Positions 6,960 to 14,887 of a stretch of DNA of 22,024 nt are shown here, piece after piece. A program made the position numbers and the translations under genes. How positions within the stretch are numbered: the first letter of the stretch is position 1; each line of letters starts with the position of its first letter. The notes under the pieces were generated by a model. That model was not told the DNA's origin. It worked only from the letters and a program-made list of their open reading frames with translations, and made no database searches. This DNA comes from DATAEG01 sp036258135 (GTDB taxonomy: Bacteria > Actinomycetota > Actinomycetes > Mycobacteriales > Jatrophihabitantaceae), in the NCBI GenBank assembly GCA_036258135.1, contig DATAEG010000047.1, positions 1 through 22,024 on the forward strand, given 5' to 3'.

Positions 6960-7022
6960 TCTCGCTTCGATCGGTTGTGTAATCGTCGGTGTCCGCACCG
7001 TCGCGGCCACGAAGGAGACGAC

Positions 7023-7220
7023 ATGTTCGACAGCAAAGACCTGACCGGCACGCACTGGTACTGCCTTGATCATCATCGCGCGGAGCTCTTCGAAGACTGC
7101 AACAGCAAGAACCGAATGGGTCCCTACCACACGAGGGACGAAGCGGAGCATGCACTGCAGACGTTGCACGAGCGCGAAGAAAAGTATGACGCCGAAGATG
7201 CGGAGTGGGACGACAACTGA
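7023..7220 (+). CDS. Small conserved actinobacterial acidic protein
   Basis: A 65-residue protein of a family widespread in actinomycetes and sometimes labelled SPOR-like. Seen: GTHWYCLDHHRAELFEDC, where Cys and His residues in WYCLDHH and a second Cys might bind a metal, then NRMGPYHTRDEAEHALQTLHERE, the GPY-x-T-x-x-EA-x-x-AL pattern that marks the family, and a very acidic tail YDAEDAEWDDN. The start at 7023 has a strong site (aaggag) and was chosen over an in-frame upstream start that lacks one. It begins 64 bp right of the right att-like repeat, so it is the first resident gene after the element. Function unknown. Confidence 0.8.
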   Translation: MFDSKDLTGTHWYCLDHHRAELFEDCNSKNRMGPYHTRDEAEHALQTLHEREEKYDAEDAEWDDN

Positions 7221-7434
7221 ACACGTTGTTGTTGCACACCGATCGCGAAAGACCTTACCGCATAAGGGGTTTGAGCTTCGCTGTATAGCGACGATGCGAG
7301 CATCGCACCCGACTGCATCGAAGACGCACCTGAGCGCGCGCAAAATTGATGCGGCGTGGCTTATTGACCGCACGCGATTCACGTCGTGAACTGTTTTGCG
7401 ACTAACTTGTCCGTCGCCCCGAGGAGGAGCAGAT

Positions 7435-7734
7435 ATGACGGCACCGAAGCGTGTGGCCAAGAAGGCGCCCGCGAAGAAGACGGCGGCCAGGAAGACCGCC
7501 GCCAAGAAGGCGCCCGCGCGCAAGGTCGCGGCGAAGAAGGCGCCAGCCAAGAAAGTTGTAGCGAAGAAGGCACCCGCGAAGAAGACCGCCGCCAAGAAGG
7601 CACCCGCGAGGAAGACCGCGGCCAAGAAGGCGCCAGCCAAGAAGACCGCCGCCAAGAAGGCACCCGCGAGGAAGACCGCGGCCAAGAAGGCACCCGCGAG
7701 AAAGGCACCAGCACGGAAGACCGCCGCTCGCTGA
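7435..7734 (+). CDS. Histone H1-like Lys/Ala-rich DNA-binding protein
   Basis: A 99-residue, extremely basic protein, almost wholly Lys, Ala, Pro, Arg and Thr. After MTAPKRVAKK it runs as repeats of a ten-residue unit, KKAPAKKTAA or KKAPARKTAA, encoded by matching 30-bp DNA repeats, several nearly identical between about 7560 and 7700. Such tails bind and compact DNA; they resemble the C-terminal tail of mycobacterial HupB, but no folded HU domain is present here. The start follows gaggaggag by a few bases. The repeat can expand or contract by recombination. On the opposite strand it creates a long false frame rich in FLAGAFLAAVF. Nucleoid association is inferred from composition. The stop lies 17 bp before the RNB-family gene, so the two may be co-transcribed. 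Confidence 0.85.
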   Translation: MTAPKRVAKKAPAKKTAARKTAAKKAPARKVAAKKAPAKKVVAKKAPAKKTAAKKAPARKTAAKKAPAKKTAAKKAPARKTAAKKAPARKAPARKTAAR

Positions 7735-7751
7735 TCATCTGATCGGCGTTC

Positions 7752-9155
7752 GTGCAAGTCACCAGACTCGCCGGCGCGCCGCTTGACTTCGCTGCTCTGC
7801 GCAGCGAGTTGGCGGTGCCCGGCGAGTTCTCGTCTGAGGTCTTGGCCGAGGCCGAGCACGCCGCCGCGCATGTCGAGCTGCCCGACGACGACGCCACCGA
7901 CATCCCGTTCGTGACCGTCGACCCGCTGGGCAGCAAGGATCTCGACCAGGCACTCCACATTGCGGCGGCCGGCGACGGTTATCTGGTCAGCTACGCCATC
8001 GCCGACGTGGCCTCCTTCGTCCAGCCTGGCTCCGAGCTGGACGCGGAGGTGACCAGGCGCGGCGAGACCCTGTACTTCCCGGACGCGCGGGTGCCCCTGC
8101 ATCCCGCCGTCCTCAGCGAGGGCGCGGCCAGCCTGCTCCCGGACCAACTGCGGCCCGCAGTGCTGTGGCAGATCATGCTCGATGCCTCCGGAGCGATCAC
8201 CCAGACAACCGTGCGGCATGCCCGCGTCCGGAGCCGCGCCCAGCTCGACTATTTCGGACTTCAGGACATGTACGCGGTGGACGCCGCCCCAGAGGCGGTC
8301 CGACTGCTGCCGAAGGTGGGCGCGCTGCGCCTGGCCCAGGCCCGGCAGCGCCATGCCATCAACCTCGACGTGGCCGAGCAGAACGTGGTCCGCGACGCCG
8401 ACGGCCGTTGGACGCTCGAGCTGCGCGAGCAACTCGACGTCGAGAAGTGGAACGCGGAGATGTCACTGCTCGCCGGCATGGCGGCGGCGGCGTTGATGGT
8501 CTCGCACGGCGTCGGGGTGCTGCGTACGTTGGCCCCGACCGAGCCGAAGGTCATCGGTTGGCTGCGCAGTGTCGCTCCGGCGCTGGACGTGCGGTGGCCG
8601 AAGGGCGCGACCGCGGGCGATGTGGTGGCCGACCTCGACCGGAGCAGTCCGAAGCATATGGCGTTCCTCGATCACGCCATGTCGTTGCTGCGGGGCGCCA
8701 CGTACGTCACCCTCGGCGAGACCCCGGTGGACGATCTGATCCACGCCGGAGTGGGAGCGCCGTACGCGCACGTGACCGCGCCGCTGCGTCGCCTCGTCGA
8801 CCGCTACACGAGCACGCTCTGCATGTTGTTGGCGTGCGGCGTCGAAGTTCCCGACTGGATCCAAGCCGCGTTGCCCACGTTGCCGTCGGTGATGGCGAAA
8901 GGGGAGCAGCGCGCGAGCAATGTCGACCGCGCCGTGGTCGACATGACCGAAGCGTGGCTGCTGCGCGATCGCATCGGTGAGCACTTCGAGGCGATTCCGC
9001 TCGACACCGACGAAGACCGCACCAAGATCGCCATTCTGGAGCCGGCCATCCGGGCGTCCGCGCGCGGCATGGGCTTCGTCATCGGTCAACCGGCGACCGT
9101 GCAGCTGACCGAGGCAGACGTCACCGCCCGACTGGTCCGCTTCACCAAAATCTGA
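7752..9155 (+). CDS. RNB-domain (RNase II/R family) exoribonuclease
   Basis: A 467-residue processive 3'-5' exoribonuclease-like protein of the compact actinobacterial type, without the cold-shock and S1 domains of full RNase II or RNase R. The catalytic motif is VTVDPLGSKDLDQALHI: Asp57, Asp63 and Asp65 match three of the four metal-binding Asp residues, while the fourth position is Gln66. I believe Gln is common in this subgroup. Further RNB landmarks are SYAIADVASFVQPGSELDAEVTRRGETLYFP (residues near 77-107), containing the usual VAxFV-x-x-G-S-x-LD, and later PYAHVTAPLRRLVDRY, the YxHxTSPxRRxxD-like block. The start codon is GTG at 7752 with no clear ribosome-binding site, so the true start is uncertain by a few codons. 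Confidence 0.92.
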   Translation: MQVTRLAGAPLDFAALRSELAVPGEFSSEVLAEAEHAAAHVELPDDDATDIPFVTVDPLGSKDLDQALHIAAAGDGYLVSYAIADVASFVQPGSELDAEVTRRGETLYFPDARVPLHPAVLSEGAASLLPDQLRPAVLWQIMLDASGAITQTTVRHARVRSRAQLDYFGLQDMYAVDAAPEAVRLLPKVGALRLAQARQRHAINLDVAEQNVVRDADGRWTLELREQLDVEKWNAEMSLLAGMAAAALMVSHGVGVLRTLAPTEPKVIGWLRSVAPALDVRWPKGATAGDVVADLDRSSPKHMAFLDHAMSLLRGATYVTLGETPVDDLIHAGVGAPYAHVTAPLRRLVDRYTSTLCMLLACGVEVPDWIQAALPTLPSVMAKGEQRASNVDRAVVDMTEAWLLRDRIGEHFEAIPLDTDEDRTKIAILEPAIRASARGMGFVIGQPATVQLTEADVTARLVRFTKI

Positions 9156-9173
9156 TCGTGGACCGATGCTCGC

Positions 9174-9280
9174 GGCCGCCGACGGCGGCCCTCTCATCGG
9201 TAGCTCGCTTCGCTCGCTGGCATGCGGCGCCTTCGGCGCCGCGCCCGGCGATCTGCTCTTCGCGCGACGCTCATCGCCGG
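9174..9280. terminator. Hairpin cluster between convergent genes
   Basis: Perfect inverted repeats lie between the convergent RNB-family and panB genes: ggccgcc/ggcggcc (9174-9190, 3-nt loop), gcggcgcc/ggcgccgc (9224-9242, 3-nt loop) and ccggcgat/atcgccgg (9245-9280, 20-nt loop). Position suggests a two-way terminator. No T tract follows, which is usual in high-GC actinomycetes. The style resembles the cluster at 29-120. Confidence 0.6.
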
Positions 9281-9288
9281 TGGCCGCC

Positions 9289-10140
9289 TCAGGTGTAGCT
9301 GTGCTCCGCGTCGGGGTACACGCCGTCGCGAACCTCACGGGCGAACCGGCTCGCAGCCTCCTCGAGGATCTCGCCCACCTCGGCGTACTGCTTGACGAAC
9401 TTGGCCGCCGCGCCACCGGTGCGCAGGCCGGCCATGTCCTGCCAGACGAGCACCTGGGCGTCGCATCCCGCACCGGCGCCGATGCCGATCGTCGGAATGG
9501 TGAGCTCGGACGTGATCTTTGCCGCCAGATCGCTCGGCACCACCTCGAGCACGACCGCGAACGCGCCTGCGTGCTCGAGCGCCTTCGCGTCTTGCAGCAG
9601 ACGATGCGCGCCTTCCTCCCCGCGGCCCTGGACGCGGTAGCCGCCGAGGACGTTCACCGACTGTGGGGTGAGGCCGATGTGCGCCATAACGGGGATGCCG
9701 GCGGCGACGAGTGCCTCCACCTGCGGTGCCACCCGCGCGCCGCCCTCCAGCTTCACCGCTTGGGCGCCGCCCTCTTTCATGAAGCGGCTGGACGTCATCA
9801 GCGCCTGGTCCGGCCCGGCCTGGTACGAGCCGAACGGCAGATCGGCGACCACCAATGCCTTCGACGCGCCACGCACGACGCCGCGGACCAGCGGCACGAG
9901 TTCATCGACGCTGACCGGCACGGTGGTGTCGTAGCCATAGATCACGTTGGCCGCTGAATCGCCGACCAGCAGAACCGGGATCCCGGCGCGGTCGAAGACA
10001 TACGCGGTGGAGTAGTCGTACGCGGTGAGCATGGCCCAGCGCTCGCCGGACTGCTTGGCTGCCTGGATGTCGCGAACGGTCACCCGGCGGGTACGTGTGC
10101 CGCCATACAACGTGTTGGCGGGCTTGGTGCTCTCGGTCAT
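9289..10140 (-). CDS. panB: 3-methyl-2-oxobutanoate hydroxymethyltransferase
   Basis: 283 residues; transfers a one-carbon unit from 5,10-methylenetetrahydrofolate to 2-oxoisovalerate to make ketopantoate, the first step of pantothenate and CoA synthesis, in the cytoplasm. Seen: MLTAYDYSTAYVFDRAGIPV (about residues 37-56) and VLLVGDSAANVIYGYDTT with the Mg-binding Asp; ADLPFGSYQ; FMKEGGAQAVKLEGG; MAHIGLTPQSVNVLGGYRVQG; VVLEVVP with the catalytic Glu; TIGIGAGAGCDAQVLVWQD. Full-length and intact. An A/G-rich stretch (gaggagaga) lies about 13 nt before the ATG. It follows nadE on the same strand, 122 bp downstream, with hairpins between, so a shared transcript is possible but unproven. The panB-nadE-glnA2-glnE order is typical of actinomycete chromosomes. 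Confidence 0.97.
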   Translation of the reverse strand: MTESTKPANTLYGGTRTRRVTVRDIQAAKQSGERWAMLTAYDYSTAYVFDRAGIPVLLVGDSAANVIYGYDTTVPVSVDELVPLVRGVVRGASKALVVADLPFGSYQAGPDQALMTSSRFMKEGGAQAVKLEGGARVAPQVEALVAAGIPVMAHIGLTPQSVNVLGGYRVQGRGEEGAHRLLQDAKALEHAGAFAVVLEVVPSDLAAKITSELTIPTIGIGAGAGCDAQVLVWQDMAGLRTGGAAAKFVKQYAEVGEILEEAASRFAREVRDGVYPDAEHSYT

Positions 10141-10206
10141 GGAGGTCCTGTTCTCTCCTCGAGGCCGGCATGCCGGTCCCCGGGCTGGTGTGGACGCCCT
10201 CAGTAT

Positions 10207-10221
10207 CGCGGGTTACCCGCG
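10207..10221. promoter_or_regulatory. 15-bp palindrome upstream of panB
   Basis: The perfect palindrome cgcgggt-t-acccgcg lies about 67 bp before the panB start, within the nadE-panB gap. It could be a regulator site for panB or a hairpin; no regulator is known for it here. Confidence 0.35.
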
Positions 10222-10256
10222 GGTATCGCCTGCGCCTCGGAGTGCTGTGCGTTACA

Positions 10257-10273
10257 CCCGGGTTAGACCCGGG
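10257..10273 (-). terminator. Hairpin overlapping the nadE stop codon
   Basis: The arms cccgggt (10257-10263) and acccggg (10267-10273) pair perfectly around a 3-nt loop, and the nadE stop codon (10265-10263) lies in the loop and arm. A plausible transcript end for nadE, without a T tract. Confidence 0.4.
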
Positions 10274-11984
10274 CCGGCTCGTCGCGGCCCCACCGGTTCG
10301 CGATCGGTAGCCGCCGGTCGCGACCGAACGCCTTGAGGCTGATCTTCGGACCGGGTGGATACTGGCGCCGCTTCCACTCCGCAGCATCGACCATGCGGGC
10401 CACCCGACGAACCATCGCCGGGTCGTGGCCCTGCGCAATCAGCTCGTCCACGCCGAGGTCGCCGTCGACGTAGCCGGCGATGACCGGGTCGAGCAGCGAG
10501 TAGTCGGGCAGCGTGTCGGAGTCGAGCTGGCCCGGACGCAGCTCGGCGGACGGCGGCTTGCTGATCGAGTTCGGCGGGATGGGCGGCTCGGTGCCGGCCG
10601 GCGCCTGCTCGTTGCGCCACCGGGCCAGGGCCCAGACCAGGGTCTTCGGGACGTCCTTGAGCGGCGCGAAGCCGCCCACCGCGTCGCCGTAGATGGTGGA
10701 ATACCCGACCGCCAGCTCGCTCTTGTTCCCGGTGGCCAGCACGAGATGGCCGTGCTGGTTCGACAGGCTCATCAGCGTGGTGCCGCGGACCCGGGCCTGG
10801 ACGTTCTCCTCGGCCACGCCGCTGAGCTCCAATGCCCCGACGAAGGCGTCGACGATCGGCGCGATCGGCACCACCTGGTAGTGGGCGCCGATGCGACGCG
10901 CCAGGTCGGAGGCGTCCGAGCGAGAGTGCTCTGACGAGTAGCCGCTGGGCATGGAGATGCCGTACACGTTCTCGCCGCCGATGGCGTCTGCGGCCACGGC
11001 AGCGACGACCGCCGAGTCGATGCCACCGGACATACCGAGGACGACGCTGCGGAATCCGTTCTTGACGATGTAGTCGCGGGTTCCGGTCACCAGCGCGCCC
11101 CACACTTCGGCCTCGTCGCTGATCCGACCGGTCAATATAGGCTCGGGCGGCGCGCCCAAAGGCGCGGGCCCGGTCCCGGTCGGCACCCGCTCGACGTCCA
11201 TGCCCGCCAGCAGCCCTGTTCCGCCGGCCCCAGCGTCGGGCAGACGGAGGTCCAGGCAGTACACCCCCTCGACGAACTGGGGCGCGCGCAGCAGCACCTG
11301 CCCGGCAGCATCGACGACCAATGAGTCGCCGTCGAAGACCAGCTCGTCCTGGCCGCCCACGGTGTTGACGTAGACGACGGGGCAACCGGCCTCGGCGGCC
11401 CGGCGCTGGAGGAGCTCAAGGCGGGTGTCGTCCTTGTTGCGTTCGTAGGGTGAGCCGTTGATACACAGCACCAGCCCGGCCCGGGCGAGACCGGCGACGG
11501 TGAACGGGCCCCCTTCCTGCCACGCGTCCTCGCAGATCGTCATCGCGATGTCCGCGCCGCGGTAGCCGACCACGGGCAGCCGGTCGCCCGGGACGAAGTA
11601 GCGGCGCTCGTCGAACACCCCGTAGTTCGGCAGGTGGTGCTTGTAGTAGGTCGCCACCACCCGGCCACCCACGCAGAACGCGCTGGCGTTGCGCGGACCG
11701 GCCTCGTCGCCGAGGTAGCCGACGACCACGGCCAGCTCGCCGAGGCCGTTCTCGGCGAGTCGGCCGGCCAGCAGCTCGAGGTGTTCGAGCGAGGCCGCCC
11801 GGAACGACGGGCGCAGCACCAGATCCTCCGGCGGATACCCGGTCAGCGCCATTTCGGGCAGGGCGACGAGCTGAGCGCCCCGCCCGGCTGCGTCCGCACA
11901 GGCGTCGAGGACCCGCTGCACATTGCCCGCCAAATCGCCGACGGTGAGGTCGATTTGGGCCAGGGCGACGCGGAGGACGGGCAC
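10263..11984 (-). CDS. nadE: Glutamine-dependent NAD(+) synthetase
   Basis: 573 residues; makes NAD from nicotinate adenine dinucleotide with ATP, using ammonia that its own glutaminase domain releases. The N-terminal nitrilase-fold domain shows the triad Glu44 (ALPEMALTGY), Lys115 (YYKHHLPNYGVFDERRYF) and Cys151 (MTICEDAW). The C-terminal NAD synthase domain shows the ATP loop LGMSGGIDSA (317-325), then YGISMPSGYSSEHS and a C-terminal KISLKAFGRDRRLPIANRW. The start is placed at the GTG at 11984 (VPVLRVALAQIDLTVGD), where family members begin and where a -10-like hexamer lies 6 nt upstream. The frame remains open to 12119, but that 45-codon extension has no family support. At this length it is the shorter class, not the roughly 680-residue form of M. 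tuberculosis. Confidence 0.96.
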   Translation of the reverse strand: MPVLRVALAQIDLTVGDLAGNVQRVLDACADAAGRGAQLVALPEMALTGYPPEDLVLRPSFRAASLEHLELLAGRLAENGLGELAVVVGYLGDEAGPRNASAFCVGGRVVATYYKHHLPNYGVFDERRYFVPGDRLPVVGYRGADIAMTICEDAWQEGGPFTVAGLARAGLVLCINGSPYERNKDDTRLELLQRRAAEAGCPVVYVNTVGGQDELVFDGDSLVVDAAGQVLLRAPQFVEGVYCLDLRLPDAGAGGTGLLAGMDVERVPTGTGPAPLGAPPEPILTGRISDEAEVWGALVTGTRDYIVKNGFRSVVLGMSGGIDSAVVAAVAADAIGGENVYGISMPSGYSSEHSRSDASDLARRIGAHYQVVPIAPIVDAFVGALELSGVAEENVQARVRGTTLMSLSNQHGHLVLATGNKSELAVGYSTIYGDAVGGFAPLKDVPKTLVWALARWRNEQAPAGTEPPIPPNSISKPPSAELRPGQLDSDTLPDYSLLDPVIAGYVDGDLGVDELIAQGHDPAMVRRVARMVDAAEWKRRQYPPGPKISLKAFGRDRRLPIANRWGRDEPARV

Positions 11985-11990
11985 CGGACC

Positions 11991-11996
11991 ATTCTG
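11991..11996 (-). promoter_or_regulatory. -10-like hexamer for a leaderless nadE transcript
   Basis: On the minus strand cagaat is followed by 6 nt and then the GTG start of nadE. No ribosome-binding site is visible, so initiation at the 5' end of the mRNA is likely. Confidence 0.45.
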
Positions 11997-12052
11997 CTCT
12001 GGCCCGGACTTCACCGCGTCGGGCGCGGATTTCAGCGCGCCGAATCTGTGCT

Positions 12053-12073
12053 CTGAGTGAACACTGAGTGACA
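12053..12073. promoter_or_regulatory. Two direct repeats spaced one helical turn, nadE-ldt gap
   Basis: The octamer ctgagtga occurs at 12053-12060 and 12064-12071, an 11-bp period; both copies are followed by aca or ca. Such 11-bp direct repeats are the layout bound by OmpR-family response regulators such as PhoP and MtrA. The site lies 140 bp before the L,D-transpeptidase start and 69 bp before nadE. The regulator is inference. Confidence 0.35.
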
Positions 12074-12212
12074 GTCCGTGGATCGGATTCCGGAATCGCG
12101 GCTGGAGTGCAACGTGCACTGTCCCGGATACGTCACAATGTGTGCACGGGGGAGACCGGCTTGTGATGAGACGGTTATGGTGTCGTTTGTCCGAAAACTG
12201 GAGGCAGGGCTA

Positions 12213-13475
12213 GTGAGGCGTCCGCTCTCGACGGCGATGGTGGCCGCTCTGGTCGCCCTTGTCCTCGTCACCGGCTGCAGCACCGGCAAGCCTGCCCACC
12301 ACTCCGCCGCCTCCTCCTCGCACCCGCAGGGTGCGGCCCCGTCCACGCCGACCGCGGTGGCGGCGGCACCGGCGCGGCTGACCCTGCGCCCGGCCGACGG
12401 CACCCATGACATCAGCCCCGCCGTTCCCGTCAGGGCCGTCGTGGCGGAGGGCAAGATCACCTCGGCCAAGCTGGCGAGTTCCTCCGGCCGGGTGTTTAGC
12501 GGCAAGATCGCCGCCGACGGCGCCTCCTGGGAGCTGGGCCAGAAGCTGGGCTACGGATACAGCTACACACTGCGCGTCGAGGCCAAGAATGCTGACGGCA
12601 AGGCGGTGACCAAGACCAGCCGGTTCACCACCGTCACGCCGGGCTCCTTCACCCTCCCGTACCTCGAGGACACCGCAACTGCGTCGATCGTCGCCGGAGG
12701 CACCTACGGCGTCGGCATGGTCATCAACATTCAGTTTGACGAGCTCATCACCAACAAGGCAGCCGCCGAGAAAGCCATCAGCATCACATCCAAGCCTGCG
12801 GTCGAGGGCGCGTTCTTTTGGCTGAACGACCAGACCGTGCACTGGCGTCCGGCGCGCTACTGGACGCCGGGCACGCAGGTGAGCGTGCACGCCAACCTGT
12901 ACGGCGTCGAAGTCGGCAACGGGCTCTGGGGTCAACAGGACGTGTCGACCCATTTCAAGATCGGCGCCAGCCACATCGCCATCGCTGATGCGCGCAGCCA
13001 CAAGGTCAAGGTCTATTGGAATTACAAGCTCGTTCGCACGATGCCGACCTCGATGGGCCAAGGCGGCTGCGTGCCCGGGACACACGGTCAGCGTATCTGC
13101 CTGTGGACGCCGCCGGGCACGTACACGGTCATGAACAAGCAGCACTCGGTCGTCATGGACTCGGCCAGCTATGGCCTGCCGCACAGCTCGCCGTACGGCT
13201 ACAAGGAGACCATCTACTGGGCCACTCGAATCAGCTCGGACGGCATCTATCTGCATGAGCTGATGTCCACGGTGTGGGCGCAGGGCCACGTGAACGTCTC
13301 CCACGGCTGCGTGAACCTGAACCACGTGAACGCTCTGTGGTACTACCGCACCTCTTATGTGGGTGACGTCGTCACCGTGGTCCACAGCGGTGGCGAACCG
13401 CTGCACGTCTGGCAGAACGGCGACTGGTCCGTGCCGTGGAAGACGTGGGTCAAGGGCGGCGTCAACGCCGGCTGA
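12213..13475 (+). CDS. L,D-transpeptidase lipoprotein (YkuD family)
   Basis: A 420-residue cell-envelope enzyme that makes 3-3 cross-links in peptidoglycan. The GTG start at 12213 is chosen over the ATG at 12177 because ggagg lies 8 nt before it and it directly gives a compact signal peptide, VRRPLSTAMVAALVALVLVTGC, lipobox LVTGC, Cys22. A Ser/Ala/Pro-rich linker follows, then two Ig-like domains as in mycobacterial Ldt proteins (the second includes FWLNDQTVHWRPARYWTPGT). The catalytic domain starts near HIAIADARSHKVKVYWN. The motif NVSHGCVNL contains Cys366; a His earlier in IYLHE is also typical. The Cys pair in GGCVPGTHGQRICLW could form a disulfide. A conserved aromatic tail ends VWQNGDWSVPWKTWVKGG. 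glnA2 follows 50 bp downstream in the same direction. Confidence 0.95.
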   Translation: MRRPLSTAMVAALVALVLVTGCSTGKPAHHSAASSSHPQGAAPSTPTAVAAAPARLTLRPADGTHDISPAVPVRAVVAEGKITSAKLASSSGRVFSGKIAADGASWELGQKLGYGYSYTLRVEAKNADGKAVTKTSRFTTVTPGSFTLPYLEDTATASIVAGGTYGVGMVINIQFDELITNKAAAEKAISITSKPAVEGAFFWLNDQTVHWRPARYWTPGTQVSVHANLYGVEVGNGLWGQQDVSTHFKIGASHIAIADARSHKVKVYWNYKLVRTMPTSMGQGGCVPGTHGQRICLWTPPGTYTVMNKQHSVVMDSASYGLPHSSPYGYKETIYWATRISSDGIYLHELMSTVWAQGHVNVSHGCVNLNHVNALWYYRTSYVGDVVTVVHSGGEPLHVWQNGDWSVPWKTWVKGGVNAG

Positions 13476-13513
13476 CCGCGCGTGGCGTAACACCGCGGAA
13501 ACAGCGCGGCGAG

Positions 13514-13519
13514 CATAGT
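13514..13519 (+). promoter_or_regulatory. -10-like hexamer for a leaderless glnA2 transcript
   Basis: The hexamer catagt is followed by 6 nt (gggcgg) and then the GTG start of glnA2. The start codon would be at the mRNA 5' end. There is no spaced ribosome-binding site. Confidence 0.45.
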
Positions 13520-13525
13520 GGGCGG

Positions 13526-14887
13526 GTGGATCGTCAGCAGGAGTTCGTGCTCCGGACCCTCGAGGAACGTCAGATCCGCTTTGTGCGGCTCTGGTTCACC
13601 GACGTACTCGGCACGCTGAAGTCCGTAGCCATCGCGCCGGCTGAGTTGGAGGGCGCGTTCGCCGAAGGCATCGGCTTCGACGGGTCGGCGATCGAGGGCT
13701 TCGCCCGGGTGAGCGAGAGCGACATGCTGGCCCGGCCGGACCCGGCCACGTTCCAGATCCTCCCCGACATCATCGGCGGCACGGTCTCCGATTCGGCCCG
13801 GATGTTCTGCGACATCCTCATGCCGGACGGCTCGCCGTCCTGGTCCGACCCACGTACGGTGCTGCGCCGCGCGCTGGGCAAGGCCGCCGACCTCGGCTTC
13901 GCGTTCTACACCCATCCCGAGATCGAGTTCTTCCTGCTCCGGGATCGGCCCACGGACGGCAGCGAGCCCCTCCCGATCGACACCGGCGGCTACTTCGACA
14001 TGACCAGCCACGACACCGCGCACGACTTCCGGCGTGCGGCCGTGACGGCCTTGGAGTCCATGGGCATCTCCGTCGAGTTCAGCCACCACGAGATCGGCCC
14101 CGGCCAGCAGGAGATCGACCTGCGCTACGCCGACGCGTTGACCATGGCCGACAACATCATGGCGTTCCGTCAGGTCATCAAGGAGGTGGCGATCGCTCGC
14201 GGCGTGCACGCCACGTTCATGCCCAAGCCCTTCATGCACCAGCCGGGCAGCGGCATGCACACCCACGTTTCGCTGTTCGAAGGCGATCGCAACGCCTTCC
14301 ACGACCCCACCGACGTGCTCAACCTGTCCAAGACCGCGCGGGCGTTCATCGCCGGCCTGCTCCGACACGCCCGGGAGATCACCGCCGTCACCAACCAGTG
14401 GGTGAACAGCTACAAGCGGCTGTTCGGCTACGCCGCCGCGGGCGAGCTCGTTGAGGCGCCGACCTACATCTGCTGGGGACACCGGAACCGGTCCGCGCTG
14501 GTCCGGGTGCCGCTCTATAAGCCGGGCAAGGCGAACGCCACCCGGGTAGAACTGCGCTCCATCGACTCGGCGTGCAACCCGTACCTCGCCTTCGCCGTGG
14601 TCCTCGCCGCCGGACTGAAGGGCATAGAGGAGAACTACGAGCTGCCGCCCGGCGCGGAGGACGACGTCTGGGCCCTGTCCGACACCGAACGGCGCGCGCT
14701 GGGTTACAGGGAGCTGCCGCACAATCTGGCAGACGCGCTGCGGGCCATGGAAGAGTCCGACCTCGTGGCCGAGACCTTAGGCGAGGGCGTGTTCGAGTTC
14801 TTCCTGCGCAACAAACGCGCCGAGTGGGTGGATTATCGGGCTGAGGTGACGCCGTTCGAGTTGCGCCGGTACCTACCTTTTCTTTAG
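13526..14887 (+). CDS. glnA2: Type I glutamine synthetase family protein, GlnA2 type
   Basis: 453 residues, cytoplasmic. Seen: VRLWFTDVLGTLKSVAIA (residues 19-36), EGIGFDGSAIEGFARVSESD (the family GFDGSS loop), YTHPEIEFFLL with metal-binding Glu, SHHEIGPGQQEIDLRYADAL with further ligands, MPKPFMHQPGSGMHTHVSLF, NSYKRLFGYAAAGELVEAPT for ATP, and RVELRSIDSACNPYLAF with the catalytic Arg. Neighbours identify the subtype: in M. tuberculosis glnA2 sits next to glnE and near panB, and the Streptomyces member of this group has been linked to gamma-glutamylation of polyamines, so glutamine need not be the main product. Tyr371 in ENYELPP stands close to where housekeeping enzymes are adenylylated. The GTG start at 13526 fits family starts. 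Its last codons lie in a tandem repeat that continues downstream. Confidence 0.92.
   Translation: MDRQQEFVLRTLEERQIRFVRLWFTDVLGTLKSVAIAPAELEGAFAEGIGFDGSAIEGFARVSESDMLARPDPATFQILPDIIGGTVSDSARMFCDILMPDGSPSWSDPRTVLRRALGKAADLGFAFYTHPEIEFFLLRDRPTDGSEPLPIDTGGYFDMTSHDTAHDFRRAAVTALESMGISVEFSHHEIGPGQQEIDLRYADALTMADNIMAFRQVIKEVAIARGVHATFMPKPFMHQPGSGMHTHVSLFEGDRNAFHDPTDVLNLSKTARAFIAGLLRHAREITAVTNQWVNSYKRLFGYAAAGELVEAPTYICWGHRNRSALVRVPLYKPGKANATRVELRSIDSACNPYLAFAVVLAAGLKGIEENYELPPGAEDDVWALSDTERRALGYRELPHNLADALRAMEESDLVAETLGEGVFEFFLRNKRAEWVDYRAEVTPFELRRYLPFL

Noticed and set aside
6945..8432. A 495-codon frame on the minus strand with repeated FLAGAFLAAVF text
   Set aside because: The hydrophobic repeats are the complement of the Lys/Ala codons of the H1-like gene. 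The rest is opposite the RNB-family gene; no start site or family.
9202..9218. A hairpin in the agctcgcttcgctcgct stretch
   Set aside because: On checking, the arms are direct repeats (gctcgc twice), not complementary, so it was left out of the terminator cluster.
12210..14722. Two minus-strand frames of 427 and 455 codons
   Set aside because: They mirror the L,D-transpeptidase and glnA2 genes, which have complete catalytic motifs on the plus strand.
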